Source of the DNA: Pantoea eucrina
GTDB taxonomy: Bacteria; Pseudomonadota; Gammaproteobacteria; Enterobacterales; Enterobacteriaceae
Assembly: GCF_002095385.1 (NCBI RefSeq)
Contig: NZ_MIPP01000010.1
Coordinates: 1-64,000 of the forward strand
Reading direction: 5' to 3'
Length of the DNA: 64,000 nt
The notes under the pieces were generated by a model. That model did not search any database. It had not been told where the DNA came from and saw nothing but the letters and a program-made list of their open reading frames with translations. Shown in pieces: positions 39,258 to 49,777 of this stretch. Each line of letters opens with the position of its first letter. The stretch's first letter is position 1. A program made the translations under genes and the position numbers.

Positions 39258-39587
39258 ATGAAGAGATATATGCTGGCAGCGGGCTGCCTGGCACTGAGCG
39301 GCTGCGGTATGCTGCAGAAGCCGGCCCCGCAGCCCGAAACGCTGCACTACCAGTGCGGCACGCTGCCGCTGACGGTTACGCTGGATAACAGCAAAGAAGA
39401 GGTCAGCTTTATTCTTGATGGCAAGCCGCTGACGCTGAAACAGACCGTCTCCGCGTCGGGCGCGCGCTACAGTGACGACCACTACGTTTTCTGGTCGAAA
39501 GGCAACAGCGCTTTTGTTGAGCGCAATGACAGAATCATTATCAACGACTGCGAACTGCAGGACGCGGCGAACACCAACCGGTCTTAA
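39258..39587 (+). CDS. mliC: membrane-bound C-type lysozyme inhibitor MliC
   Basis: 109-residue lipoprotein (lipobox LSGC, Cys near residue 15) of the MliC/COG3895 family that blocks host lysozyme in the periplasm. The conserved [14 protein letters not shown] and [19 protein letters not shown] segments, with the lysozyme-binding Ser and Lys, are present. Starts 9 bases after anmK and precedes pdxH by 19 bases, the E. coli order. Confidence 0.92.
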   Translation: MKRYMLAAGCLALSGCGMLQKPAPQPETLHYQCGTLPLTVTLDNSKEEVSFILDGKPLTLKQTVSASGARYSDDHYVFWSKGNSAFVERNDRIIINDCELQDAANTNRS

Positions 39588-39606
39588 TACGATTAAGAGA
39601 GACGCT

Positions 39607-40263
39607 ATGAGCGACAGCGACAGCCTGCAACAGATTGCCCATCTGCGCCGGGAATATACCCGCGGCGGCTTGCGGCGCAAAGATTTGCCGGACGATCCTC
39701 TGGTCCTGTTTGAACAGTGGCTGCAGCAGGCGTGTGCCGCGCAGCTGCCCGATCCCACCGCCATGACGGTGGCGACGGTAGACAGCAGCGGTCAGCCTTA
39801 TCAGCGCATTGTGCTGCTCAAGCACTACGATGCTGCAGGCTTTGTCTTTTATACCAACCTTGGCAGCCGTAAAGCGCTGCAGCTGGCAGAAAACCCGCGC
39901 ATCTCGCTGCATCTCCCGTGGCACTTTCTGGAGCGTCAGGTGATGGTGCTGGGCGAGGCGGAGAAGCTCTCGCCGCTGGAGGTCATAAAATATTTCCATA
40001 GCCGCCCCCGCGACAGCCAGATTGGTGCCTGGGTTTCTAAACAGTCGAGCCGTATCTCTGCGCGCAGCGTACTGGAGAGCAAGTTTCTGGAACTTACGCA
40101 GAAATTTCAGCAGGGCGACGTCCCGCTGCCCTCGTTCTGGGGCGGATACCGCGTGCGGTTTTCTGCCATTGAGTTCTGGCAGGGCGGCGAACACCGGCTG
40201 CACGATCGTTTTCTCTATCAGCGCAGTGAGAATGGCTGGACGATTGACCGGTTAGCACCGTAA
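39607..40263 (+). CDS. pdxH: pyridoxine/pyridoxamine 5'-phosphate oxidase
   Basis: FMN enzyme that makes pyridoxal 5'-phosphate from PNP or PMP. 218 residues as in E. coli. The N-terminal [13 protein letters not shown]-binding [18 protein letters not shown] near residue 67 and C-terminal [10 protein letters not shown] near 197 are conserved. The start at MSDSD agrees with the family; reading further upstream would overlap mliC. Confidence 0.97.
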   Translation: MSDSDSLQQIAHLRREYTRGGLRRKDLPDDPLVLFEQWLQQACAAQLPDPTAMTVATVDSSGQPYQRIVLLKHYDAAGFVFYTNLGSRKALQLAENPRISLHLPWHFLERQVMVLGEAEKLSPLEVIKYFHSRPRDSQIGAWVSKQSSRISARSVLESKFLELTQKFQQGDVPLPSFWGGYRVRFSAIEFWQGGEHRLHDRFLYQRSENGWTIDRLAP

Positions 40264-40283
40264 AACCCGCTTTTCCCCGTTTC

Positions 40284-40310
40284 AGCGCTGGCGCCGTGAG
40301 CGTCAGCGCT
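40284..40310 (+). terminator. stem-loop between pdxH and tyrS
   Basis: AGCGCTG (40284-40290) and CAGCGCT (40304-40310) form a stem with a 13-base loop; a T-rich stretch follows some 15 bases later. Possible terminator of anmK-mliC-pdxH. Confidence 0.4.
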
Positions 40311-40401
40311 TTATGCTATAGCCCTCTTTTTTTTCGTCTCCGCATCGTAGCGGAAAGCTGTGTACCAGCCCAGGTGCAGCCCGATCAATTTGGAGTCAGT
40401 G

Positions 40402-41675
40402 ATGACCAGCAGTAACCTGATACAACAATTGCAGGAACGTGGCCTTGTGGCCCAGGTAACGGATGAAGAAGCGTTAGCAGAGCGACTGGCGCAAGGGCCA
40501 ATTGCCCTCTATTGCGGCTTTGACCCTACCGCTGACAGCTTGCATTTGGGCCATCTGGTGCCGCTGCTCTGCCTGAAGCGTTTTCAGGATGCCGGCCACA
40601 AGCCGGTTGCGCTGGTGGGTGGAGCCACCGGTCTGATTGGCGATCCCAGCTTTAAAGCCGCGGAACGTAAACTCAATACCAGTGAAACCGTAGGCGAGTG
40701 GGTAGAGAAGATCCGCAACCAGGTTGCCCCGTTCCTTAGCTTTGACTGCGGCGATAACAGCGCTATCGCAGCTAACAACTACGACTGGTTTGGTGGCATG
40801 AACGTGCTGACTTTCCTGCGCGATATCGGCAAGCACTTCTCTGTTAATCAGATGATCAACCGGGAAGCGGTTAAACAGCGTCTGAATCGTGAGGATCAGG
40901 GGATCTCCTACACGGAGTTCTCTTACAACCTGCTGCAGGGCTACGATTTTGCCGAGCTTTACAAGCGTTATGGCGTGGTGCTGCAGATTGGCGGCTCCGA
41001 TCAGTGGGGAAATATCACCTCCGGTATCGACCTGACCCGTCGTCTGCATCAGCAGCAGGCCTTTGGCCTGACCGTGCCGCTTATTACAAAATCAGATGGC
41101 ACCAAGTTCGGTAAAACAGAAGGCGGCGCGGTCTGGCTGGATGCGAAAAAAACCAGTCCTTACAAGTTTTACCAGTTCTGGATCAACACCGCTGACGCAG
41201 ATGTCTACCGCTTCCTGAAGTTCTTTACCTTTATGAGCCTGGATGAGATTAACGCGCTCGAAGAAGAGGACAAAAACAGCGGCAAAGCGCCACGCGCCCA
41301 GTACGTGCTGGCCGAGCAGGTTACGCGCCTGGTGCACGGTGATGCAGGACTGGCTGCGGCCAGAAGGATCACCGAGAGCCTGTTCTCAGGCAGCCTGAGC
41401 GACATGACCGAAGCAGACTTTGAGCAGCTGGCACAGGACGCATGCCGGTTATCACGCTCAGCGCGGAAGACGATCTGCAGCAGGCGCTGGTTGCCGCAGA
41501 GCTGGTGCCGTCGCGCGGCCAGGCCCGGACGATGATCGGCTCTAATGCGGTCTCTGTGAACGGAGAAAAACAGGCGGATGCCGAGTATCGTTTCAGCGAC
41601 AGCGACAAGCTGTTTGGCCGCTTTACGCTGCTGCGTCGCGGCAAAAAACACTACTGCCTGATAAACTGGCAGTAA
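40402..41675 (+). pseudogene. tyrS: tyrosyl-tRNA synthetase, frameshifted in this sequence
   Basis: Class I synthetase that charges tRNA-Tyr. The catalytic domain shows the HIGH-like HLGHLVPL near residue 48 and KFGKTEGG (KMSKS-like) near 235. The reading frame breaks at about 41440: GCACAGGACGCATGCCG lacks one G compared with the frame that continues [16 protein letters not shown] and so on to [20 protein letters not shown], the S4-like C-terminal domain, ending at 41675. With one base restored the product is 424 residues, exactly the E. coli length. As sequenced the protein would end in an unrelated tail at 41535 and lose its tRNA-binding domain. The gene is normally essential and no second synthetase is in the window, so a sequence error is the best explanation. 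Confidence 0.92.
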
Positions 41676-41681
41676 GGTGTC

Positions 41682-41704
41682 AGGGCCGGTTTCCGGCCCT
41701 TTTT
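41682..41704 (+). terminator. tyrS terminator
   Basis: AGGGCCGG-TTT-CCGGCCCT followed by four T, between tyrS and pdxY; pdxY then begins about 26 bases further on. Confidence 0.85.
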
Positions 41705-41729
41705 CATGGCAAGGCAGTACAGGGTTATA

Positions 41730-42590
41730 ATGAAAAATATTCTCGCAATTCAGTCTCACGTGGTGTTTGGCCACGCCGGTAATAGCGCGGCAGAGTTCCC
41801 GATGCGCCGCATGGGCGCAAACGTTTGGCCGCTCAATACTGTTCAGTTTTCTAATCACACGCAGTATGGTCACTGGACCGGTACGGTGATGCCGGCCAGC
41901 CATCTGACCGATATCGTCAAAGGTATCGCCGCCATCGATCGCCTTAAAACCTGTGATGCCGTACTCAGCGGTTACCTGGGTTCAGCCGAACAGGGCGAGC
42001 AGATTCTGGCGATTGTGCGTGAAGTCAAAGCCGCCAACCCGGACGCCTGGTTTTTCTGCGATCCGGTGATGGGGCATCCTGAGAAAGGCTGTATTGTGGC
42101 ACCGGGCGTAGCGGAGTTTCACTGCAAACAGGCGCTGCCCGCCAGCGATCTGATTGCACCTAACCTGCTTGAACTGGAGATGCTGAGCGGACAGACGGTG
42201 GCTGACGTTGAGCAGGCGGTGGATGCGGCGCGTCTGCTGATTGCGCAGGGACCGAAAGTGGTGCTGGTTAAACATCTGGCCCGTGCCGGCCGGCGCAGCG
42301 ACCGCTTTGAGATGCTGCTGGTTACCGCTGATGAGTGCTGGCATATCAGCCGTCCGCTGGTGGACTTTGGCGTGCGTCAGCCGGTAGGCGTAGGCGATCT
42401 GACCAGCGGTCTGCTGCTGGTGGATCTGCTGCACGGCAAATCGCTGCAGCAGGCGCTGGAGCATGTTACTGCAGCGGTATATGAAGTGATGCTGAAAACC
42501 CATGAAATGGGAGAGTATGAGCTGCAGCTGGTCGCGGCACAGGACGCTATCGCGCAGCCGCAGCAGCATTTCGCGGCAGAAAAACTCTGA
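41730..42590 (+). CDS. pdxY: pyridoxal kinase PdxY
   Basis: Ribokinase-fold enzyme that phosphorylates pyridoxal in the B6 salvage pathway. 286 residues (E. coli 287). [19 protein letters not shown] at the N terminus, CDPVMGH near residue 111 and [13 protein letters not shown] near 218 with the catalytic Asp are present. Start at MKNILAIQ; the upstream in-frame ATG at 41706 falls in the tyrS terminator and was rejected. Confidence 0.96.
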   Translation: MKNILAIQSHVVFGHAGNSAAEFPMRRMGANVWPLNTVQFSNHTQYGHWTGTVMPASHLTDIVKGIAAIDRLKTCDAVLSGYLGSAEQGEQILAIVREVKAANPDAWFFCDPVMGHPEKGCIVAPGVAEFHCKQALPASDLIAPNLLELEMLSGQTVADVEQAVDAARLLIAQGPKVVLVKHLARAGRRSDRFEMLLVTADECWHISRPLVDFGVRQPVGVGDLTSGLLLVDLLHGKSLQQALEHVTAAVYEVMLKTHEMGEYELQLVAAQDAIAQPQQHFAAEKL

Positions 42591-42631
42591 CTGCACGGCA
42601 GGCCGGTTTCAGCGCCGGCCTGTCGCACTGT

Positions 42632-43236
42632 TTACGCCAGCCCCTCTGCCTGCAGCGCCGCCTGAACCGCCGGACGCTCACCCACGCGGGCAAACCACGC
42701 GTCCAGCGCCGGCATCTCATCCAGCTGCAGCTTCACCGCTTTCGCCCAGCGCGTCACCACATACAGATAGATATCGGCGACGGTATAGCGCGTGCCCAGC
42801 AGCCACTGCTTGTCTTCCAGCGCCGCATTGACCAGCTGAAACTTCTTCTCCAGCTGGGCACGCAGCTGCGGTTTGTACGCGTCTGGCGTATCGGGGCGGA
42901 ACAGCGGCGAAAACCCTTTATGCAGCTCGCTGCTGATAAAGCTCAGCCACTCCAGCGTATGGTAGCGCGTCAGGCTGCCGGTCGGAGCCAGCAGATGGTA
43001 ATCAGGTTTGAGATCCGCCAGATACTGCACAATCGCCACGCCTTCAGTCAGTATCGTCCCGTCATCAAACTGCAGCGCCGGAACCTGACCTTTAGGGTTA
43101 ATCTGCCAGTAATCCTCACCCTGTTCCGTCAGTTTCTTCTGCAGATCAACATTAACCTGCGTAAAGTCGAGGCCGCATTCGCGGGCGACGATATGGGGGG
43201 AGAGGGAACAGCGCCGGGCTTGCAATAGAGTTTCAT
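42632..43236 (-). pseudogene. gstA: glutathione S-transferase, frameshifted near its start
   Basis: Beta-class cytosolic glutathione transferase. The main frame contains [20 protein letters not shown] near residue 52 and [20 protein letters not shown] near 105, and ends QAEGLA like E. coli GstA. The true start is the ATG at 43236 (MKLYCKPGA, with GAGGAG upstream), but after GGCGC the frame shifts: one C is missing at about 43210/43211, where GCC-TGT-TCC is expected for the catalytic Cys10 region (CSLSPHI). Restored length is 201 residues, the E. coli length. As written, only a chimeric upstream reading is open. Probably a sequence error, like tyrS and ydhJ. Confidence 0.88.
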
Positions 43237-43404
43237 TGTTGCATCTCCTCAACAAATGATATGAGTGACGTGACAAACATGGCACGCCGGATAGCGGACT
43301 CTGAGTAAACTACAAGGGAAAAAGAGAGATGGGAAGGGACTTATCAGCTGAAAAACGGCTCCGGTGCGCAGTAACAGGCGTGCGCAGCGCGGAGCCGGAT
43401 GCGG

Positions 43405-44910
43405 TTATTCGCTGGCGCCGGCGCGCTTCAGCGCACCCTCAGCGGTATCCTGCGTCATGCGGTTGAGCAGCGGGGCGGTAACCAGCATCAGCAGGGCAAT
43501 CACACCGGTGGCAATACCAATCTGCTGGAATACCTGGCTGTAGACCGCCAGGGAAGTGTGCGGATCGGTGACATCCTGCGGCACCGCCATCAGGTTGGCC
43601 ACCTTACCGGCGATCATCGCTGCGCCTGCGGTAGTCAGGAACCATGAGCCCATGATAAAGCCCATCAGACGCTGTGGCACCAGCTGCGCGACCATGGCCA
43701 GACCCAGGCCGGAGATCATCAGCTCACCGATACTCTGCAGGGCATAGCTCAGGATCAGCCAGTTAACGGAGACAATACCTGCCTGATTTGCAAAGCCGGC
43801 GCCGAGCGGCAGCACCAGAAACGCGCCGGAGCAGAGCACCATGCCAATGGCAAATTTGTGCGGCATCGGCAGCTTATCGCCCAGCTTGTTATAGACTGCG
43901 GCCAGCAGCGGGCTGGCGACCATGATCCAGAACGGATTCAGCGCCTGGAACTGCTCCGGCTCAAACGCGATGCCGAAAATGGCGTGTTCAACGTTGCGGA
44001 TCGCAAAGAAGTTGAGCGAAGTCGGCATCTGCATATAGAGCACAAAGAAGACAATCGCTTCCACCATCAGCAGAAACGCCACAATCATTTTACGGCGCGC
44101 GGCACCCTGCAGCGTGAACGCTTCTTTGGCAAAGATCAGAACAATGCCCAGTGCGACAACGCCGAGCGTTATGCGCGCAATGCTTTGATGATGCAGCAGC
44201 CAGGTGGCGAGTGCGATCAGCACCGCAACGCCCACGATGGTCAGCAGCAGTTTACCCACCTGCAGCGGAGCAAAATCGGGCTTTGACCCATACTCTTTCA
44301 CCAGCCGCTTGAAGAACAGGAAGTTAAGCAGCGTGATCACCAGCCCCACGACGGAGAGAGAGAAAGCGGCACCCCAACCATATTTTGCTGCCAGCCACGG
44401 CGTCAGCATCATTGAGAACAGCGAGCCAATGTTGATCGACATATAGAACATGGTAAATGCGCCGTCGATGCGCGGATCGTCTTTGGCGTAGCAGGTGGAG
44501 AGCAGCGAAGAGGGGTTCGCTTTGAACAGGCCGCTGCCCACAGCAATGGTCGCCATGCCGACATAAACCAGCGTGGTGTCATGCCCGGAAAATGCGATCA
44601 GCGCATAGCCGAGTGCCAGCACCATGACGCCCAGCACAATGACGCGCTTGGTGCCGAGTACTTTGTCACCCAGCCAGCCGCCGATAGCCACCAGACCGTA
44701 AACCAGGGCGCTAAAGGAGGTAAACAGCGTAATGGAGTCCGCTTCAGACATCCCCAGCTGTTTGACCAGATAGACGGCCATAATGGCCTGTAAGCCGTAG
44801 TAGCCGAAACGCTCCCACAGCTCGATAGAGAAGATCAGATAAAATGCTTTAGGTTGCCGGAAGGCGTTGAGGCTTACTGCCTCGTCAGTGTGTTTGTTTG
44901 CAGTTGACAC
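43405..44910 (-). CDS. dtpA: proton-dependent di/tripeptide permease DtpA
   Basis: POT-family inner-membrane symporter, formerly TppB, that takes up di- and tripeptides. 501 residues (E. coli 500) with about fourteen membrane segments. The POT signature [15 protein letters not shown] (the conserved ExxER motif) is near residue 30, and [17 protein letters not shown] near 125. In E. coli it is controlled by OmpR; no OmpR site was confidently recognised here. Confidence 0.94.
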   Translation of the reverse strand: MSTANKHTDEAVSLNAFRQPKAFYLIFSIELWERFGYYGLQAIMAVYLVKQLGMSEADSITLFTSFSALVYGLVAIGGWLGDKVLGTKRVIVLGVMVLALGYALIAFSGHDTTLVYVGMATIAVGSGLFKANPSSLLSTCYAKDDPRIDGAFTMFYMSINIGSLFSMMLTPWLAAKYGWGAAFSLSVVGLVITLLNFLFFKRLVKEYGSKPDFAPLQVGKLLLTIVGVAVLIALATWLLHHQSIARITLGVVALGIVLIFAKEAFTLQGAARRKMIVAFLLMVEAIVFFVLYMQMPTSLNFFAIRNVEHAIFGIAFEPEQFQALNPFWIMVASPLLAAVYNKLGDKLPMPHKFAIGMVLCSGAFLVLPLGAGFANQAGIVSVNWLILSYALQSIGELMISGLGLAMVAQLVPQRLMGFIMGSWFLTTAGAAMIAGKVANLMAVPQDVTDPHTSLAVYSQVFQQIGIATGVIALLMLVTAPLLNRMTQDTAEGALKRAGASE

Positions 44911-45640
44911 GTATACCTCAGTTTATATATCGCCTGTTTTGTAACAGGAATTAAGTCTGCGTCGGTCTGGGTCATCCCGCGCAACATTGTTATTAGAAAG
45001 GAAAAACGGCGCCTAATTTGGCTGAATCGGGGCCACAGGGCAAGCATTTTTTACACGCTGGCGTAGCGAATGCCGGCAGGGCAATCTCTGCGGCTAAGCG
45101 CAATGATTTAGTGTTTAATAGGGTGTAAAACGATTGTAACAGAATAAACACGCAGCGCATAAGTTTGGTAAACCCCTTTACTGAAACAAACCGCCTGAGA
45201 GGCATAAAGCGGAATAACAGACTGTTGCTGAATATTTATACGATATATGCTGCTGTTTTCGCGTGAATTATGAGCATAATAGGTTGATTATTGAGCTAAA
45301 AGAGCAGGGCGGGGTTTCCGGAAAGCTAATTAGTTGATCCAGCGCACAAATTCTCCAATTAATTAGCCGCATGAAAAAAGAAATGGCGCGCTGTTCGTGC
45401 AGCAAATCTCTTTTTATTGTGGGAACGAACGAAAACGCTGATGCCAGCCAGCGCTGAACGCTGTTCACGGCTTAACTGAAACATCAACTCATCCTTTCAG
45501 ACGAATAAACAGCCGTGGGCAGACGCGGTTTATCATAAATTTCATATACTCATGTCAGTACAATTCCGGGGGCCGGCGTGAAACCGGCCAGATGTTCAGC
45601 GTACTGGCGGTGCAGTGCCGTCAGTAAACCATGAGGGAAG
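44911..45640. other. 730-base AT-rich intergenic region
   Basis: No gene that I can support. The left part should hold the dtpA promoter. The right part has a -10-like TATACT at 45545-45550 and a hairpin GGCCGG-CGTGAAA-CCGGCC at 45571-45589 ahead of the MscS gene, which may mark its transcript leader. Two short minus-strand reading frames here have neither a ribosome binding site nor recognisable products. Confidence 0.5.
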
Positions 45641-46708
45641 ATGATGCCGTTGATACTGGGTGAGTTATCTGGTGCTCCGCAATGGGTGCCTGCTGTATTA
45701 CTCGTCACACTGTCGCTCGCAATGGGCTTTCTGGCGCGATATATCCTTCTCAGCCTGATTCGTTACTGGCAGGGACGGGATAAAAAACTGTTTAAATCTC
45801 TCGAAAAACATCTGCGCGGCTCGATGTTTCTTATTTTACCGCTGTTATTCATCAGCGCCGGCGTAGATTATGTGAATATTCAGCCGGAGTCGCTGGGCTT
45901 TATTAATGCCGCTCTGCACATCTTTATTATATTATCCTTCTGCTCGCTGATGATCAGGATGATCAATGTCGCGCAGGACATGCTCTTTATCCGTTATGAC
46001 ATTAATATCTCAAATAACCTGCGCGCCCGAAAAATCCGCACGCAGATCATGTATGTAAAAAAAGTTGTGATTGTTGTGCTGGTAACGCTCTGTTTGTCGT
46101 TGATTTTGCTTAGCTTTCCGGGTGTGCGTAAGTTTGGCACGACGATTCTCGCCGGGGCAGGCGTTGCCGGTATTATTATTGGCTTTGCATTACAGAAATC
46201 GCTGGTCAATCTGTTTGCCGGTATTCAGATTGCATTTACGCAGCCGATAAAAATTGATGATGCGGTGGTGGTAGAAAAAGAGTGGGGCTGGATTGAAGAA
46301 ATTAATCTGACCTATGTTGTGGTGCGTCTCTGGGATCTGCGCCGGCTGGTATTGCCGATAACCTACTTTACAGAAAATCCGTTCCAGAACTGGACGCGTA
46401 ATAACGCACAGATTTTAGGTTCCGTCTTTCTTTATCTTGATTACTCTATGCCGCTGGAACCGCTGCGCGAGCATTTTGAGAAGGTGCTCAATGAAACCCG
46501 GCTCTGGGATCGGGAAACGCAGGTGCTGCAGGTAACGGAAACAACCGAAAAAACCATGACGATCAGGCTGCTGATGACGGCACATAACTCGCCTACCGCG
46601 TTTGACTTACGCTGCTACGTGCGGGAAAAGATGATTGAGTTTATTCAGCAGCACTATCCGCAGTGTTTGCCGCATGTGCGGGCTACGCTGAGCCATCCGG
46701 AAGCGTAA
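45641..46708 (+). CDS. MscS-family mechanosensitive channel
   Basis: Inner-membrane protein of 355 residues. Four hydrophobic segments are followed by the pore-lining helix of the MscS family, TTILAGAGVAGIIIGFALQ (about residues 168-186), and the beta domain with NLFAGIQIAFTQPIKIDDAVVVE. It has more N-terminal segments than MscS proper, like the larger low-conductance members (YnaI/YbdG type); the exact member was not assigned. Expected role: release of solutes on hypo-osmotic shock. A second ATG at 45644 is better spaced from GAGGG. E. coli has no such gene between dtpA and nth. Confidence 0.85.
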   Translation: MMPLILGELSGAPQWVPAVLLVTLSLAMGFLARYILLSLIRYWQGRDKKLFKSLEKHLRGSMFLILPLLFISAGVDYVNIQPESLGFINAALHIFIILSFCSLMIRMINVAQDMLFIRYDINISNNLRARKIRTQIMYVKKVVIVVLVTLCLSLILLSFPGVRKFGTTILAGAGVAGIIIGFALQKSLVNLFAGIQIAFTQPIKIDDAVVVEKEWGWIEEINLTYVVVRLWDLRRLVLPITYFTENPFQNWTRNNAQILGSVFLYLDYSMPLEPLREHFEKVLNETRLWDRETQVLQVTETTEKTMTIRLLMTAHNSPTAFDLRCYVREKMIEFIQQHYPQCLPHVRATLSHPEA

Positions 46709-46749
46709 CCAGACAGGAGAATGCGGTGCCGCTGACCCCGGCACCGCGC

Positions 46750-47385
46750 TCAGATCTCCGTCTTATCACGGTATTCGCACAGGTCTTCGATCAGGCAGGC
46801 GCCGCAGCGCGGCTTGCGTGCTATGCAGGTATAACGCCCGTGCAGAATCAGCCAGTGATGGCAGTCGACCTTAAACGCGGCAGGCACCACTTTAAGCAGT
46901 TTATCTTCAACCTCTTCCACATTTTTACCCGGCGCAAAACGCGTGCGGTTACTGACGCGAAAGATATGCGTGTCGACGGCGATGGTGGGCCAGCCAAAGG
47001 CGGTGTTCAGCACCACGTTAGCGGTTTTACGCCCGACACCCGGCAGCGCCTCAAGTGCGGCCCGATCTTCCGGCACCGCGCCGCCATGCTGTTCCAGCAA
47101 TATGCGGCAGGTTTTAATCACGTTTTCCGCTTTGCTGTTAAACAGCCCGATTGTCTTGATGTACTCTTTGACGCCGTCGACGCCAAGCGCCAGCATGGCC
47201 GCCGGGGTGTTCGCGACCGGATAGAGCCGGGCCGTGGCTTTGTTCACGCTGACATCGGTCGCCTGAGCCGAAAGCAGTACCGCAATCAGCAGTTCAAATG
47301 GCGAGCTGAACTGCAGCTCAGTGGTCGGATGCGGGTTGTTATCGCGCAGACGGGTCAGGATCTGCAGGCGCTTCTCTTTATTCAC
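46750..47385 (-). CDS. nth: endonuclease III
   Basis: Fe-S DNA glycosylase/AP lyase that removes oxidised pyrimidines. 211 residues (E. coli 211). Helix-hairpin-helix [18 protein letters not shown] near residue 113 with the catalytic Lys (about 120), Asp in [11 protein letters not shown] (about 138), and the [4Fe-4S] motif C-x6-C-x2-C-x5-C near 187-203. Overlaps the end of rsxE by four bases, so it is the last gene of the rsx operon. Confidence 0.97.
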   Translation of the reverse strand: MNKEKRLQILTRLRDNNPHPTTELQFSSPFELLIAVLLSAQATDVSVNKATARLYPVANTPAAMLALGVDGVKEYIKTIGLFNSKAENVIKTCRILLEQHGGAVPEDRAALEALPGVGRKTANVVLNTAFGWPTIAVDTHIFRVSNRTRFAPGKNVEEVEDKLLKVVPAAFKVDCHHWLILHGRYTCIARKPRCGACLIEDLCEYRDKTEI

Positions 47386-48089
47386 ACCGCTTTCCCGATT
47401 TCGCCTGGCGCAGCCACTGTTTTAGCTTCCGCTTCAGCGCGCAGCGCGGCGCGCTGTTTCATTTTCTGATCGATAAGATACTTTCCTGCCAGCAGCATAC
47501 CCAGACCGATGAAGGCGCCGGGTGGCAGCATAGCCAGCAGCATCGGTGAATCAAAGTGCACGACTTCGATGCGCAGTGAGGTTGCCCACGGGCCGAGCAG
47601 CTGATCGGCACCGTTGAACAGCGTACCGCTGCCAATCAGTTCGCGAATGGATCCCAGCGTGACCATGGCGCAGGTCGCTCCCATACCGATAGCGAACCCA
47701 TCCAGCGCGGATAGCGGGATACTGCTTTTTGACGCTACCGCTTCAGCACGGCCCACGACAATACAGTTAGTGACGATTAGCGGAATAAAGATCCCCAGCG
47801 ACTGATAAAGACCGTAGGCGTAAGCGTTGATCAGCATCTGAACGCAGCTGACAACCGAGGCGATAATCATCACATAAATCGGGATACGGATATCTGCCGG
47901 TACCCAGCGGCGTGAGGCGGAGATTGCACTGTTGGTAATGGTCAGCACCAGCGTCGTGGCCAGCCCCAGCCCCAGCGCATTGGTTGCGGTGGAGGTCACC
48001 GCCAGCAGCGGACAGAGTCCCAGCAGCTGTACCAGCGCAGAGTTATTTTTCCATAAACCGCCAATCAGCAGATTTTTCGCTTCACTCAT
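47382..48089 (-). CDS. rsxE: electron transport complex subunit RsxE
   Basis: Integral membrane subunit (RnfE/NqrD family), 235 residues with six membrane segments. Part of the Rsx complex that uses reducing power to re-reduce the redox sensor SoxR and keep it inactive. Start at MSEAKN agrees with E. coli (MSEIKD); codons upstream overlap rsx[19 protein letters not shown] carries the conserved Cys of the family's intramembrane iron site. Confidence 0.95.
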   Translation of the reverse strand: MSEAKNLLIGGLWKNNSALVQLLGLCPLLAVTSTATNALGLGLATTLVLTITNSAISASRRWVPADIRIPIYVMIIASVVSCVQMLINAYAYGLYQSLGIFIPLIVTNCIVVGRAEAVASKSSIPLSALDGFAIGMGATCAMVTLGSIRELIGSGTLFNGADQLLGPWATSLRIEVVHFDSPMLLAMLPPGAFIGLGMLLAGKYLIDQKMKQRAALRAEAEAKTVAAPGEIGKAV

Positions 48090-48715
48090 GGTGTTTCTCC
48101 ACATTCCGGCAGCGAACGCAACGTCGCTGGCAGCGTTTCAATATAGAGCGCCGTGCGTTTAGTGGCGTTAACCACCGCGCGCGGCGTAATGGTCGCACCG
48201 GTAAACTGATCGAAATCGCCGCCATCTTTCTTCACGGCAAAATGCGGGTCATCGGCCCCTTTAATCTGTTTTCCATTAAAGCTGTTGATCCAGTCAGAGA
48301 TGCGCAGCTCAATTTTATCACCCAGCCCGGGCGTTTCATGGTGTTCAATGACGCGCACGCCCAGCACGGTACCGCTGAAGTCAGCGCCTACCAGGAGCTG
48401 AATGGCGCCGGAGTAGCCATCGGGGGCGGTACTTTCCAGCGCTGCGGCCACCGGCTTGTCGCCTTTACGGGCAATATAGAGGTGATGCGGCTGCTCATTA
48501 CCCAGCGCCGCATTGTGCACCAGATAACACTCCTGCTGAATAGCATTATCGTACAGCGCGGTCGGTACCACCTGATCCAGCAGGTTTTTCTGCTGCAGCG
48601 CAGTCTGATGCTCAACGGTGGGTTTGGTCACATAGTTCACCACGGCGGTTACGCCGGTCGTCACCACTGCAAACATCCCCAGCGTTACCGCGTTTTTGCG
48701 AATAGCGTCGATCAT
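48086..48715 (-). CDS. rsxG: electron transport complex subunit RsxG
   Basis: 209-residue subunit (RnfG/NqrC family) with one N-terminal membrane helix (about 9-28) and a periplasmic FMN-binding domain. The Thr that carries covalent FMN lies in [12 protein letters not shown] (about residue 175). Overlaps rsxE by four bases and follows rsxD by three. Confidence 0.96.
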   Translation of the reverse strand: MIDAIRKNAVTLGMFAVVTTGVTAVVNYVTKPTVEHQTALQQKNLLDQVVPTALYDNAIQQECYLVHNAALGNEQPHHLYIARKGDKPVAAALESTAPDGYSGAIQLLVGADFSGTVLGVRVIEHHETPGLGDKIELRISDWINSFNGKQIKGADDPHFAVKKDGGDFDQFTGATITPRAVVNATKRTALYIETLPATLRSLPECGETP

Positions 48716-48718
48716 ACC

Positions 48719-49777
48719 TTAATCCTTCCGGTGACCATAAACGCGCGGCTGAGTGTAGTAGTCAATCAGCGGCACGCAGATATTTGCCAGCAGCACGGCG
48801 AACGCCACGCCATCCGGATAGCCGCCAAAGCTGCGGATCAGCCAGACCAGCAGACCGATCAGCGCACCGTAGATCAGACGCCCCCGGTTAGTGGTGGAGG
48901 CGGTAACCGGATCGGTAGCGATAAAGAATGCGCCCAGCATGGTCGCACCCGAAAAGAGGTGGGTGAGCGGTGTATTAAGCGTCTCAGGCGAGAAGATCCA
49001 GCCGAGCGTGGCGCATACCGCCAGCGAGGCGAGCATGCTGGCCGGGATATGCCAGCGAATCGCATTTTTTGCCAGCAGCAGCATGCCGCCCAGCAGGTAA
49101 CCCAGGTTGACCCACTGCCAGCCCAGTCCCGCCAGTACCCCGGCGTAGATTGGCTGAGCGTGAAGCTCTTCGGCGCTGTGGCCGGCGCGCAGTCCGGTTT
49201 TAAACGTATCGAGCGGCGTGGCCTGACTGATGCCATCCACCCCGAGCTGCAGCTGCTGCATGGTATCGCCGGCCAGCGTATGGCCGCGAAACACCATACT
49301 GAGTGAATCCATCAGATCCGGTTTTATCGCCTGCAGCGCATCGGGCGGCAGCCAGCTGGTCATCTGCACCGGAAAAGAGATCAGCAGCACAACGTAGCCG
49401 ACCATTGCCGGGTTGAACGGATTCTGGCCCAGGCCGCCATAGAGTTGTTTGGCAATCAGAATCGCAAACAGGGTGCCCAGAACAATCAGCCACCAGGGGG
49501 CAAGCGGCGGCAGGCTGATCCCGAGCAGCAGCGCCGTCAGCAGGGCTGAGTTATCTGCCAGCACCGGCTTTACGGCGCTGTGGCGCAACCGCAGTATCGC
49601 CGCTTCGGTCAGCAGCGCCGTCGCAATAGCCAGCACAACCTGGATAAGAAAACCGCTGCCAAAGAAATACCACTGCGCCGCCATGCCAGGCAGGGCCGCC
49701 AGTACCACCAGTAGCATAATGTTACCGGTGCTGCGCCGGTTATGAGTATAGGGAGAGCTTGCGATACGAAAGGCCAT
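48719..49777 (-). CDS. rsxD: electron transport complex subunit RsxD
   Basis: 352-residue membrane subunit (RnfD/NqrB family) with about nine or ten segments. The covalent FMN attachment Thr is expected in [20 protein letters not shown] loop [16 protein letters not shown] (about residue 187), and [20 protein letters not shown] (about 270) is a second conserved segment. Start [13 protein letters not shown] is conserved. Immediately follows rsxC. Confidence 0.95.
   Translation of the reverse strand: MAFRIASSPYTHNRRSTGNIMLLVVLAALPGMAAQWYFFGSGFLIQVVLAIATALLTEAAILRLRHSAVKPVLADNSALLTALLLGISLPPLAPWWLIVLGTLFAILIAKQLYGGLGQNPFNPAMVGYVVLLISFPVQMTSWLPPDALQAIKPDLMDSLSMVFRGHTLAGDTMQQLQLGVDGISQATPLDTFKTGLRAGHSAEELHAQPIYAGVLAGLGWQWVNLGYLLGGMLLLAKNAIRWHIPASMLASLAVCATLGWIFSPETLNTPLTHLFSGATMLGAFFIATDPVTASTTNRGRLIYGALIGLLVWLIRSFGGYPDGVAFAVLLANICVPLIDYYTQPRVYGHRKD

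Noticed and set aside
45371..45460. 28-codon plus-strand peptide starting MKKEMARCS
   Set aside because: No ribosome binding site, no homology and AT-rich flanks; cannot be supported.
47984..49306. 440-codon plus-strand reading frame across rsxG and rsxD
   Set aside because: Antisense to two intact genes; composition typical of a shadow frame in high-G+C DNA.
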